From Rhodococcus antarcticus (GTDB taxonomy: Bacteria; Actinomycetota; Actinomycetes; Mycobacteriales; Mycobacteriaceae): 64,000 bases of DNA. Within the stretch, counting starts at the first letter, position 1; each line of letters begins with the position of its first letter. Below are positions 17,090 through 24,830 of the stretch, one piece after another. The stretch covers positions 2,170,001 through 2,234,000 of the forward strand of contig NZ_CP110615.1 of the NCBI RefSeq assembly GCF_026153295.1. Reading direction: 5' to 3'. The notes beneath the pieces are model-generated. The model was not told where the DNA came from, searched no databases, and saw only the letters and a list, made by a program, of their open reading frames with translations. Made by a program: the position numbers and the translations under genes.

Positions 17090-17227
17090 CCGCGCCCTGG
17101 TCAGGAGTCCCAGAAGGCGCCAAGGATGGGCTCGTCGTCGGCGGCTGTGTGCGCTGATGGTCGTCCATGTCGACGTGTCCCTTCCCGTGCGGTCGCGTAC
17201 CCGGCCCCCGGGCCGGGGCGCCGCCGT

Positions 17228-17905
17228 CTACGGTGCCGCCGAGGTGGGGCCACAGCCACAGCCGCAGGCGCCGGTCTGGATGGTCTCGAGTTCGCCGTCA
17301 CTGTCCTCGACCGACGGAAGATCCAACGGGAGGCAGCCGCAGGATCCCAGGTGCCGGCATCCACAGCCGGGATTGCCGCTGAGCCGTTGGTGTACCCGCT
17401 GCAGCTGACTGGTGAACTCCTGCAGCTCGGTGATGTGCTGCCGGGTGGTGACGAGCTTGTGGCCCACCAGGTGGCGGAGCCGGTCTCGGGTGGGCACCGG
17501 GTCGTCGCTGTCCACCGCGGCGAGCAGCTCGCCGACCTCGGCCAAGCTCAGGCCGAGGCGCTGCGCGTGACGGATGAACCGCACCCGGGCGATCTGCTCA
17601 GGATCGTAGAGCCGGTAGCCGACCGCCGTCCGCCCAGCAGGTATGACCAGGCCCTCGGCTTCATAGAAGCGCAGCGCGGACGTGGCCACGTCCGCGGCCC
17701 GAGCGACCTCGCCGATGGTCAGGAGAGCGCCCACGGGCGTGGTCAGATCAGGTTCCGGCTCGGCAGGTGCAGCCCCGATCACGGGCGACACCGCCGTCAC
17801 ACCCGCACGAGACACGCTGGCGCTGCCCCCCGTGGGTGCCGGGTCGCCGGGGACACAGCACCCGCAGTCGCACCCCTGGTGCTGCTCGGTAGCCGAACGG
17901 GTCAT
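17228..17905 (-). CDS. MerR-family metal-type regulator with cysteine-rich tails
   Basis: A 225-residue MerR regulator. The winged helix starts near residue 61 (LTIGEVARAADVATSALRFYE), continues through GYRLYDPEQIARVRFIRHAQ and is followed by the dimerisation helix. Eleven cysteines lie outside the DNA-binding core: 12, 14, 16, 17 (GCDCGCC), 181, 183, 189, 191 (PGCGCRHLGSCGC) and 214, 216, 218 (ACGCGCG). MerR members of this sort sense thiophilic metals or redox state; the ligand is not predictable here. AAGGAAGG precedes ATG 17905. The unusual N-terminal cysteine cluster matches a small peptide encoded just upstream on the same strand, which suggests a shared ligand. Confidence 0.88.
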   Translation of the reverse strand: MTRSATEQHQGCDCGCCVPGDPAPTGGSASVSRAGVTAVSPVIGAAPAEPEPDLTTPVGALLTIGEVARAADVATSALRFYEAEGLVIPAGRTAVGYRLYDPEQIARVRFIRHAQRLGLSLAEVGELLAAVDSDDPVPTRDRLRHLVGHKLVTTRQHITELQEFTSQLQRVHQRLSGNPGCGCRHLGSCGCLPLDLPSVEDSDGELETIQTGACGCGCGPTSAAP

Positions 17906-17924
17906 CGAGGTCCTTCCTTCCAGC

Positions 17925-18130
17925 CGGCTTCCTGGTCATCGCCGGCACCTCCGAGTCCCCTCGGTGGCCGTCGACCAGGCGCGTCACCAGGTGGGGATAC
18001 AGCTCGTCGAGTTCCGCGGGGTGGCGATCGGCCAGCGCGCACACGTCGACGAGTGCCCCACGCAGCGCTTCGGCGACGAGCACCGTCCGGGCGAGCTCAC
18101 CCTTCCTCGGCCAGGTCGAGGTAGCGCACG
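17925..18130 (-). other. Possible small frameshifted ORF between the Cys-rich peptide and merR
   Basis: A protein-like stretch reads ARTVLVAEALRGALVDVCAL and then RHPAELDELYPHLVTRLVDG. Upstream it joins VDVRYLDLAEEG only if one base is removed near 18,110. The frame runs past the merR start. I recognise no family, so this is a candidate small gene only. Confidence 0.3.
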
Positions 18131-18209
18131 TCCACCGGCCGGGCCGGTAGACAGCCGCGAGCGCGCATGCAGCAGCTCGCACATGGCGGTCCACCACACC
18201 CCTGCCCGG

Positions 18210-18383
18210 TCAGCCGCAGCCGCAGCCGCAGCCGGCACGGGCGGCCTGGCCGTTGCCCGCCTGCTCGGCGCTGGCCTCGGCCGGAACGGCGCCGGCATCG
18301 ACTGGGGTGCAGCAGACGCAGCCGCAGTCGCAGCCGCCGGCGCCGGCGGCTGGGGCCTGTTCGGTGCTTGGCGTGACGCTCAT
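18210..18383 (-). CDS. Cysteine-rich 57-residue peptide (metal-binding candidate)
   Basis: A short gene read directly from the minus strand, starting at ATG 18383 behind a strong GAGGAGGAG ribosome-binding site and ending with TGA at 18212-18210. The peptide has eight cysteines (18, 20, 22, 24, 25, 52, 54, 56) in two clusters, CDCGCVCC and a C-terminal CGCGCG. The clusters are separated by an Ala/Glu/Gln-rich linker, and there is no signal peptide. Clustered CxC and CC motifs are what metallothionein-like proteins use to bind soft metals. It lies about 300 bp upstream of the MerR gene on the same strand, and the regulator repeats both cysteine motifs. A metal-binding role is inference; no known family is claimed. 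Confidence 0.65.
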   Translation of the reverse strand: MSVTPSTEQAPAAGAGGCDCGCVCCTPVDAGAVPAEASAEQAGNGQAARAGCGCGCG

Positions 18384-18516
18384 GATCTCCTCCTCGGATC
18401 GACAACAACAACAACACCACCATGGACCTTCAACACGGGTTGAAGGTCAAGCGGAAGGCAGGCGGGCGTGCGGGCCGTCGACGTGGCGAAACTGCCGCGC
18501 ACGCTACCGTCGGAAC

Positions 18517-19224
18517 GTGCTCGTGCTTCTGGACCTCGACGGGACCCTGACCGATCCCTACGACGGCATCACGAGGTGCGTCAGCTACGCCCTCGAGGGT
18601 CTGGGGCTGCCGCGGTTGGGGCCGCGGGAGCTCCGATCGTTCATCGGGCCACCGCTCCAGGACCAGTTCGCCTCGCTCGGGCTGGACGAGAGCGAGGTGG
18701 GACGGGCCGTCGCGCTCTACCGTGAACGATTCCGGGACGTCGGCCAGTTCGAGAACCGCGTGTACGACGGCATCCCCGAGGCGCTGGACGCGCTGGCCGC
18801 CGTCCCTCTGCGCCTGGCCGTGGCGACGTCGAAGCCGACACTGTTCGCCCAACAGATCGTGGAGCACTTCGGTCTGGACGTGCACCTGGACCTCGTGGCT
18901 GGTGCCACCCTCGACGGCAGCCGGCGCACGAAGGCCGACGTCATCCAGCTCGCGCTCACGACACTGGCCGCAGCGCCGGGCGACGCGGTGATGGTCGGGG
19001 ACCGCGAGCAGGACGTCGTTGGTGCTCGCACCGTGGGTCTGTCGAGCATCGGAGTCACCTGGGGCTACGCGGAAGGGGGCAAGCTCGAGACCGCAGGCGC
19101 CGACCAGCTCGCAGCGACGCCGCAGGAGCTGGTCGATGCACTCGTGGACCGTCACGGTCGGCTCACCGGCCACACGTGGTCGGCTTCGGCTCGGCGACCG
19201 GTCAGCGATCCGCTATCGGAGTAG
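18517..19224 (+). CDS. HAD-superfamily phosphatase (phosphoglycolate phosphatase-like)
   Basis: A 235-residue HAD hydrolase. Motif I is LLDLDGTLTD at the N-terminus (nucleophile and acid/base aspartates), motif II the threonine-serine in AVATSKPT, motif III a lysine in RRTKADVI, and motif IV GDREQD. The helical cap between motifs I and II is of the Gph/PpaX type. It probably hydrolyses a small phosphate ester or pyrophosphate; the substrate cannot be read from sequence. GTG 18517 is taken as start because it precedes motif I by the usual few residues. It is divergent from the Cys-rich peptide and alone in its transcript. Confidence 0.85.
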   Translation: MLVLLDLDGTLTDPYDGITRCVSYALEGLGLPRLGPRELRSFIGPPLQDQFASLGLDESEVGRAVALYRERFRDVGQFENRVYDGIPEALDALAAVPLRLAVATSKPTLFAQQIVEHFGLDVHLDLVAGATLDGSRRTKADVIQLALTTLAAAPGDAVMVGDREQDVVGARTVGLSSIGVTWGYAEGGKLETAGADQLAATPQELVDALVDRHGRLTGHTWSASARRPVSDPLSE

Positions 19225-19254
19225 TTCCCGGGCTTCCGAGGGGTTGTGGGCTTA

Positions 19255-19836
19255 TCAGTCCCCGAGGGCGAGGATCCCCTCGGTCGCTGCCACGCAGATC
19301 TCGTCGAACTCCCGTGGGACGTCGCCACCGATGAGGGGTCGGACGAGCCCGTAGGGGCACTGTCGGGTGCCGACCAGTGCGAGGCGGTACCGCTGGTCGG
19401 TGAGCCGTACGTAGCGACGGGCGGTGACGCGACGCAACCCGGCGTCGACGTCGTCGTTGATCGTGGCCAGCTCGGCCCGCTGCTCGACCGGGACCTTCTG
19501 CAGCAGGTCGGGCAGCCGGTACAGGGTCATCGCTTTGGCTTCACCCGGGTTCTCGCGACAGAACTGGGGGATGTGCCGCGCCATGGCCGCCATCGAGGCC
19601 ACAGGGTCCTCGATCTCGGCGGCCACGACGAGGCCCTCGTGGAAGCGGCGGATCGACCGGGCCCAGAGCGATCCGAACAGCGCATCGCGGGAGGGGAAGC
19701 GGTGGTAGATCGATCCCACTGGCGCGCCGACCCGCTTCGCCACGTGGGTAATCGTGGTGTCCCGCCAGTGCACGACGGTTGCGTCGCGAGCGGCGTCGAG
19801 GATCTGATCGGCAGTGTACTTGGCGGGTCTTGCCAC
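19255..19836 (-). CDS. TetR-family transcriptional regulator
   Basis: A 193-residue repressor with an N-terminal TetR helix-turn-helix (TADQILDAARD, TTITHVAKRVGAPVGSIYHRF, residues 8-50) and an all-helical ligand domain. It is divergent from a membrane protein gene, with only 28 bp between the annotated starts. A nested inverted repeat in that gap (19846-19889) is the likely operator, so it probably represses itself and the neighbour. The ligand is unknown. Confidence 0.9.
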   Translation of the reverse strand: MARPAKYTADQILDAARDATVVHWRDTTITHVAKRVGAPVGSIYHRFPSRDALFGSLWARSIRRFHEGLVVAAEIEDPVASMAAMARHIPQFCRENPGEAKAMTLYRLPDLLQKVPVEQRAELATINDDVDAGLRRVTARRYVRLTDQRYRLALVGTRQCPYGLVRPLIGGDVPREFDEICVAATEGILALGD

Positions 19837-19845
19837 CGTCGAAGG

Positions 19846-19889
19846 CTAGAGCTAGTTTACGAACGTGGCAACTAGAACAAGTACTCTAG
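19846..19889. promoter_or_regulatory. Nested inverted repeat, probable TetR operator
   Basis: Two inverted repeats are nested: CTAGAG (19846-19851) with CTCTAG (19884-19889), and CTAGTT (19852-19857) with AACTAG (19870-19875). They lie in the gap between the divergent regulator and membrane protein and extend over the proposed GTG start of the latter. The AT-rich character stands out from its surroundings. Confidence 0.6.
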
Positions 19890-20530
19890 AACCGGCCCGG
19901 TGGGCTGTTCTGGTGGCGTGGGGCACCTTCGTGGTGACCGTGCCATCCGCCGTCTGGCGGGTGCTCATGATCGTGGGGCTGATGCCCGGCACGACGGATC
20001 TACGGCAGTTCGAGCTCGCCGGGGACGCGGCGTTCGCGTACGGCTACGTCGTGACGTTGAGCGTCGTCCAGCTCACCGCGGGGTTTCTCACCGTGGGCCT
20101 CGTCCGCCCGTGGGGGGAACGCCTGCTCGGACGACGGGTACCCCTCGCGCCGGTCCTCGTTGTGGCGACGCTGGGAGGGCTGGCCGTGGTCTGGCTCTTC
20201 GACATCTCGATGGTGGGGGCCCTGCTCAGCGGTCAGCGCCCAGACGCTGGACTGGTGTCGGGGCTGCCGCTGGCGGTGATGGTCACCTGCTACGCACCCA
20301 TCCTGTTGTGGGGGCCTCTTGAGCTTGCTGCCACTGCCGGCTACGGGCTGCGGCGGCGCCCACGCCGAAGGCCTCCCCATCACCACCAAGAGGTTCTGCC
20401 CACGGGCGGCAAGCAACCGTCGCCGCATACTGCGAACCCGTCCGCACGTTCGCGCGCCACCCCCGCGGTGGTCGGAACCAGCGAGCACCAGATCGCCAGC
20501 CGGAAGCCAGGGCGGCAGGAGTCGATGTAG
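19865..20530 (+). CDS. Multi-pass membrane protein under probable TetR control
   Basis: Up to 221 residues with four or five membrane segments (near 14-38, 60-82, 92-115, 135-160) and a long basic, proline-rich cytoplasmic tail from about 165. I recognise no family. The GTG at 19865 lies inside the inverted repeat that looks like the TetR operator, so either the message is leaderless or translation starts a little further in. Divergent TetR/membrane-protein pairs often serve export or stress response, but nothing here fixes the function. The low-complexity tail may be partly non-native. Confidence 0.65.
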   Translation: MATRTSTLEPARWAVLVAWGTFVVTVPSAVWRVLMIVGLMPGTTDLRQFELAGDAAFAYGYVVTLSVVQLTAGFLTVGLVRPWGERLLGRRVPLAPVLVVATLGGLAVVWLFDISMVGALLSGQRPDAGLVSGLPLAVMVTCYAPILLWGPLELAATAGYGLRRRPRRRPPHHHQEVLPTGGKQPSPHTANPSARSRATPAVVGTSEHQIASRKPGRQESM

Positions 20531-20693
20531 AGCAGGCGGGGCCGTCAGACCAACGTGTTCCAGCTGGGGATCCCCTGCGGTACGGCGAGCCGTGACGGCT
20601 CGGCGGTCCTCTACAACGCGCAGGGCCGGTGGGTCGGCTGTCGTGCTCCTGCGGGGTCTCCGTTCGGGCCTCCCCGGCGGGTATCGGTGGTCG

Positions 20694-21716
20694 TCACGGG
20701 CTGGTGGTGCCCGCGATCGGGGTCACCGGGTGGTTGTCGTCGGTGACGGCGCGGCGACGGCCCCGGCGCTTCGCCGTGTACAGAAGGGCGTCGGCCCGGT
20801 CCACGGCGTCGGCCACGCTCTCCCCGGCCCGCATGGTGGTGTACCCGGCGGAGAAGCTCTGCCCGTCCGGTACCAGCTGGGCCAGCAGGTTCAAGACCCT
20901 GGCGGCGTCAGTGGGTGCGCACCGGGGCAGTGCGAGGGCGAACTCCTCACCACCCCAGCGGGCCAGGACGTCGTCGCCACGCAGCACCGCCTGCGCCCGG
21001 GCCCCGAGCTCCCGCAGCAACTCGTCCCCGGCCCGGTGCCCGTAAACGTCGTTGTAAACCTTGAAATGGTCGACGTCGAGCATCGCGATCGTCATCGGCG
21101 CCGTCAACTCCCGCCCGTTCAGCAGTGCGCGCATCTCTGCGCGCCAGCCCCGCCGGTTCCACAACCCGGTCAACGCATCGGTGCCGGCCTCGACCCGCAA
21201 CGTGTCCTCGAGGCGGCGACGGTCAGTGATGTCGTGGACGGTGGCCATCGTCCACCGCCGACCTCCAGCACCAGCCACGTAGGTCATCGACGCCCACGCC
21301 CACCGCACGGTGCCATCCGGGCGCACGTAACGCTTCTCCAGCTGCGCCGCCGCCTGCCCCACCTGCACCGCGGACATCATCGCCTCCACCCCTGCGTGCT
21401 GGAGGAGGTCCTCAGGATGAGTGAACTCCCGCGAGGACCGGCCCACCAGGTCAGGGACGCTGCGCCCCACGAGCGTGCAGTACGCCGGGTTGGCCTCCAC
21501 CAGCAAACCATCCTCGTCGGCCAGTGCCATCCCCACCGCGCAGGCCTCGAACATCGACCGGAACCACGGCTCACCCACCGGACCCACAGCCCTCGCAGCG
21601 CGAGCACCACCCACCGCCGTCAACGGACGCCTCCTCACTCCGACCGAGCCCCACGATCCGCCGCCACCACTTCGCACCCCAGCCCCCCGGTGACCGGGAC
21701 GGTGGCGCCGCCTCAT
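20694..21716 (-). CDS. PAS-GGDEF diguanylate cyclase
   Basis: A 340-residue soluble signalling protein. A disordered Gly/Arg-rich N-terminus is followed by a PAS domain (about 50-165, ending in HDITDRR) and a GGDEF domain (about 178-325) with DALTGLWNRRGW at its start. The active-site GGEEF is at 255-259, and the inhibitory I-site RxxD (246-249) lies five residues before it. It should therefore make cyclic di-GMP and be product-inhibited. The frame is open to 21935, but ATG 21716 is the first start with plausible sequence. The ATG lies within a palindrome (21708-21724). No membrane segment is seen. Confidence 0.87.
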   Translation of the reverse strand: MRRRHRPGHRGAGVRSGGGGSWGSVGVRRRPLTAVGGARAARAVGPVGEPWFRSMFEACAVGMALADEDGLLVEANPAYCTLVGRSVPDLVGRSSREFTHPEDLLQHAGVEAMMSAVQVGQAAAQLEKRYVRPDGTVRWAWASMTYVAGAGGRRWTMATVHDITDRRRLEDTLRVEAGTDALTGLWNRRGWRAEMRALLNGRELTAPMTIAMLDVDHFKVYNDVYGHRAGDELLRELGARAQAVLRGDDVLARWGGEEFALALPRCAPTDAARVLNLLAQLVPDGQSFSAGYTTMRAGESVADAVDRADALLYTAKRRGRRRAVTDDNHPVTPIAGTTSP

Positions 21717-21724
21717 TGAGGCGG
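21708..21724. promoter_or_regulatory. Perfect palindrome at the diguanylate cyclase start
   Basis: CCGCCTCA (21708-21715) and TGAGGCGG (21717-21724) are separated by one base. The element covers the proposed ATG of the cyclase gene and lies 264 bp upstream of the divergent acetyltransferase gene. It could be an operator or an mRNA structure affecting initiation. Confidence 0.4.
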
Positions 21725-21987
21725 TGACCAACCAAGGACAACACGGGGCCAAGGGGACCGACAAGCAAGCACGGCGGCGCGTCACGACAGGCACAGACAC
21801 CACCGACGACACCGACGCCAGTTCGGGATCCCTTCGGAACGGAGACGCGGCAATAGCTGAGGGGCGGAGACGTCGCGGCGGGGTCCCGGGGTCGGGCCGT
21901 GCGGACGTGGCCGTGGGTGCTCGCCCCCTGATCACGACAGCGCTGACCCGGTCGCCTCAGAGACGTAGGGCAGCCAGGATTGGTCGG

Positions 21988-22632
21988 GTGACCGAACACC
22001 CCGACCCGTGGCCCCTGCGGCACCTCGTGCTGCGCACCCCTCGGCTCGAGCTCCGACCCGACGACGACGCCGGCGTGGTCGAGCTCGTCGACCTCGCTCA
22101 CGACGGCATTCACGATCCTTCGTGGACCCCGTTCCTCCACCCGTGGACCGACGCCCCCGCCGCCGAGCTCGGGCCCAACACGCTGCGGTACTTCTGGTCG
22201 CAGCGGGCGGCGCTCACCCCCGAGCGGTGGAGCGTGAACTTCCTCATCCGTGTCGACGGCCGGGTGGTGGGGACGCAGGAACTCGCCGGCAGGAACTTCG
22301 CCACCACCGGTGAGGTCGTCTCCGGATCGTGGCTCGGGCGGGCGCACCAGGGTCAGGGACTGGGCACAGAGATGCGGGCGGCGGTACTCCTGCTGGCCTT
22401 CGACCACCTCGGCGCCCGGACTGCGCGCTCGGAGGCGTTCGTGGACAACCCCGCGTCGCTGCGGGTCAGCAGGAAGCTTGGCTACGCCGCAGACGGCACA
22501 AACACCCAGCTCCGCCGGGGAAAAGCCGTTGTCGAGCAGCGGGTTCTGCTCACCCCGACCTCGTTCGTACGGCCGACCTGGCAGATGCAGGTCGACGGGC
22601 TCGACAGCTGCCGCCACCAGCTCGGGGTGTGA
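21988..22632 (+). CDS. GNAT-family N-acetyltransferase
   Basis: A 214-residue acetyltransferase of the RimJ/RimL-like GNAT group. LRTPRLELRPDDDAG opens the domain. The acetyl-CoA binding motif A is seen in SWLGRAHQGQGLGTEMRAAV (Q/RxxGxG/A), and a C-terminal NPASLRVSRKLGY motif is typical of the group. It probably acetylates a protein N-terminus or small amine. GTG 21988 gives the family-typical N-terminus. A single gene, convergent with the fused DinB-ComB ORF. Confidence 0.85.
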   Translation: MTEHPDPWPLRHLVLRTPRLELRPDDDAGVVELVDLAHDGIHDPSWTPFLHPWTDAPAAELGPNTLRYFWSQRAALTPERWSVNFLIRVDGRVVGTQELAGRNFATTGEVVSGSWLGRAHQGQGLGTEMRAAVLLLAFDHLGARTARSEAFVDNPASLRVSRKLGYAADGTNTQLRRGKAVVEQRVLLTPTSFVRPTWQMQVDGLDSCRHQLGV

Positions 22633-22669
22633 GGGACTCTCCCACCGCGGAGCAGGTCGGCGCGCGGGA

Positions 22670-23896
22670 CTAGCCGGAGTACGCGGCGTCGGTGAACCGG
22701 CCGTCGATGAGGACGGGGACCACCGTGCTGGTGTTGACCTCGGCGGCGATGGTGACCTCGTGGGTGTATCCCTGCTGGTCGAGCTCGCGGCCGCTGGCGC
22801 ACGCGAGCAGTGCCTCACGCTCACGGCCCCGCACCGCGTCGTACGCCGCCCGCGCCGCGTGACACGGTGCACCTGGGGTGGCGAGGTGGTGGGCGATCGT
22901 GGCGCCGTTCGGCGAGGGGAGCACGAGGCGCCGGGGCGGTCGCCCCACCCGCAGCGTCGCCGGCGACAGGCTGACCCGCCCAACACCGGACTGCGAGCGG
23001 CCGACGGCGAGGACAGCGTCGTTCTCGCGCGCGAACTGCTCAGCTGTTCCGTCGTCCCAGCGGTACGGGTAGACGACCGCGCCCACGTCCAGGGCGACGG
23101 TCAGGGTGGTGGTGAACGACAGCACGTCCACCACCACCGTGGTGGTGACGTCGACGCCCACGGCACGGGCACCGTCAAGGCCCCAGTCCAGGCGCACCCG
23201 GTAACCGGACTGCCCGTGAGGTGGCTGCACAAGCCGAGTCTGTCCCACGCGCAGGTGACCGACCCCCGACCGGACGGCCAGCGGTCCGGCGAGACACGGT
23301 GGTCGGGGAGCTCGCAGCGCGGCCCGTTCGATGGTTGCTCGGTGGGCGGCCCAGTCGGCATCGTCCTGCTCGGATGACGGTGTGGGATCGGAGTCGAGTG
23401 CTCCATCGAGCTGCTCACGCAGGATGTCGGCGTGGCCCAGGTGTCTGTTCGTCTCGGTCACCACGGGGACCAGGACGTTGAGCAGCATCACCTCCGGTCG
23501 GGGCCACCAGGGGACGTAGCCGGGTGCGTCGATCGGGAGCGCGTCGATGGTGGCGTCGGCGTGCTCGTACGCGCGGCGGTAGCCGTCGACGATGCTGACC
23601 CGCGACTCTTCCTCGGTGACCCACAGGTAGTCACGGTTGCGGTAGCCGGCGTCGTCGAAGGTGGGGAGGGGGTGAGGGAACGGGCGGTCGAAGATCGCCC
23701 CGAAGTACCGCGCCTCCGACAGCGTGAGGTGCTTGATCAGGCCAAGCAGGTTGGTCCCGGTCCGAGTCAGAGGCCGACGGACGTCGTACTCGCTCAGCCC
23801 GTCGAGCTTGCCCACCACCGTCGCCCGCCCCCACCGCAGCTCCTCGTGGAGGTACTCCTTCGCGAACTCCTCGATCACCAGGTGAGACTGACACAC
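22670..23896 (-). CDS. Fused ORF: DinB/DUF664 domain joined to a shortened ComB-like phosphatase
   Basis: One uninterrupted 408-codon frame holds two normally separate proteins. Residues 1-200 form a DinB/DUF664 four-helix domain (LLGLIKHLTLSEARYFGAIF, then ETNRHLGHADILREQ). Residues about 230-408 resemble 2-phosphosulfolactate phosphatase (VRLDWGLDGARA, VVVDVLSFTTTLTVALDVGA, LVLPSPNGATI, then the C-terminal LLACASGRELDQQGY). The ComB half lacks roughly 70 residues between the SPNGATI motif and the C-terminal block, including its central active-site region. The linker is not domain-like. This looks like a fusion after loss of the stop and an internal deletion. The DinB half may still work; the ComB half probably does not. 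Confidence 0.65.
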   Translation of the reverse strand: MCQSHLVIEEFAKEYLHEELRWGRATVVGKLDGLSEYDVRRPLTRTGTNLLGLIKHLTLSEARYFGAIFDRPFPHPLPTFDDAGYRNRDYLWVTEEESRVSIVDGYRRAYEHADATIDALPIDAPGYVPWWPRPEVMLLNVLVPVVTETNRHLGHADILREQLDGALDSDPTPSSEQDDADWAAHRATIERAALRAPRPPCLAGPLAVRSGVGHLRVGQTRLVQPPHGQSGYRVRLDWGLDGARAVGVDVTTTVVVDVLSFTTTLTVALDVGAVVYPYRWDDGTAEQFARENDAVLAVGRSQSGVGRVSLSPATLRVGRPPRRLVLPSPNGATIAHHLATPGAPCHAARAAYDAVRGREREALLACASGRELDQQGYTHEVTIAAEVNTSTVVPVLIDGRFTDAAYSG

Positions 23897-23982
23897 AGCA
23901 TCCGGAGCGAGAGCGCTCGTCCCGGATCCCGATCGTCGAGTGGGACGCCTTCAGGCACGGTCGGGGGCCACCGTCGGCTGCC

Positions 23983-24005
23983 CTACCGCAGTAGTACTGC
24001 GGTAG
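23983..24005. promoter_or_regulatory. 23-bp palindrome upstream of the mazEF-type pair
   Basis: Two 11-bp arms, CTACCGCAGTA (23983-23993) and TACTGCGGTAG (23995-24005), flank one central base. It ends 8 bp before the antitoxin ATG and is AT-richer than its surroundings, as expected for an autoregulatory toxin-antitoxin operator. Confidence 0.7.
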
Positions 24006-24013
24006 TATTTGGC

Positions 24014-24244
24014 ATGAAGATCAGCGTCAGCCTGCCGGACGAGGACGTGGCCGTCCTCGACGATTTTGTTCGCACCTCCGGCCTCTCCTCGAGATCGGCC
24101 GCGGTGCATCACGCTGTGAGCATGCTGCGCCTTCCAGGGCTGGAGCAGGACTACGAGGCCGCCTGGAACGAGTGGGAAGCATCGAGCGACCACGCGGCGT
24201 GGAGTGTGACCACTGCTGACGGGTTGAACGATGTTGCGCGGTGA
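24014..24244 (+). CDS. Ribbon-helix-helix antitoxin (MazE-like)
   Basis: A 76-residue ribbon-helix-helix protein. The N-terminal strand KISVSLPDEDV and the two helices (VAVLDDFVRTSG, SRSAAVHHAVSML) form the DNA-binding fold. The acidic C-terminal tail, rich in Trp and Glu (AAWNEWEASSDHAAW), is the expected toxin-neutralising part. A palindromic operator lies immediately upstream. It overlaps the downstream mazF-like frame by 14 bp, the usual arrangement for coupled antitoxin-toxin genes. Intact, although its toxin partner is frameshifted. Confidence 0.85.
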   Translation: MKISVSLPDEDVAVLDDFVRTSGLSSRSAAVHHAVSMLRLPGLEQDYEAAWNEWEASSDHAAWSVTTADGLNDVAR

Positions 24245-24573
24245 GATCCGGCCCGTCGACCTCGACCCTGCCCGTGTTAACGAGGCCAACAATCGGCGTC
24301 CGGCAGTGGTGGTCAGCAACGAGGGGGCGAACTGCGACGCGGCTCGGACGCGGAGCGGTGACCGTCGTACCGGTCACCAGCAACACTGACAGGATCTTCC
24401 CGTTCCAAGCTCTGCTGACCGCGGCTGCGACCGGGTTGCGCCAAGACTCGAAGGCTCAGGCCGAGCAGGTCCGCTCGATCGCCGTCGAGCGTGTTGGCGC
24501 GGTCCTGGGACAGGTCCCTGCAGATGTCATGGCGAAGCTCGATGACGCATTGCGCCTCCACCTACAGCTGTAG
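24231..24573 (+). pseudogene. MazF-type endoribonuclease toxin gene with a one-base insertion
   Basis: Starting at ATG 24231, the first 35 codons read as MazF (LRGEIRPVDLDPARVNEANN, then RRPAVVVSNEGAN). The frame then goes wrong and stops at 24386. The +1 frame from about 24334 continues the protein perfectly (LGRGAVTVVPVTSNTDRIFP, then SKAQAEQVRSI) to TAG 24571-24573. Removing the T at 24333 restores an approximately 113-residue MazF. Toxin loss with retention of the antitoxin is a common end-state; a sequencing error is the alternative. MazF enzymes cut single-stranded mRNA at short motifs. Confidence 0.8.
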
Positions 24574-24830
24574 CCGCACCACCGTCCCGCGGCAGGAACG
24601 GTCCTCGGTGCGACGACCTGGAGCCCACGCTGCGCGTGCGCTTCGACACGGTGTGTGACATCTTCGGCCTGAACGGCGCTACCGTAGCCCTTCGTGCCGA
24701 CGCGGTTCGCTGACCTACCCGGCAGGATCTGGGCGCGCACCCGACTGCGGTAAACCGAGGGCCTCAGGCCGCCTCAGGCAACCCTGGGAGCAGGGGTTTA
24801 CCCACGACGCAATCCGTAGACAGGGAGCAC
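24574..24830. other. Intergenic region before the GT2 gene
   Basis: 257 bp with no supportable gene. A short frame ending at 24713 (VCDIFGLNGATVALRADAVR) could be a fragment of something larger, but I cannot place it. The repeated GCCTCAGGC-type sequence at 24762-24779 is the only notable feature. Confidence 0.4.
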
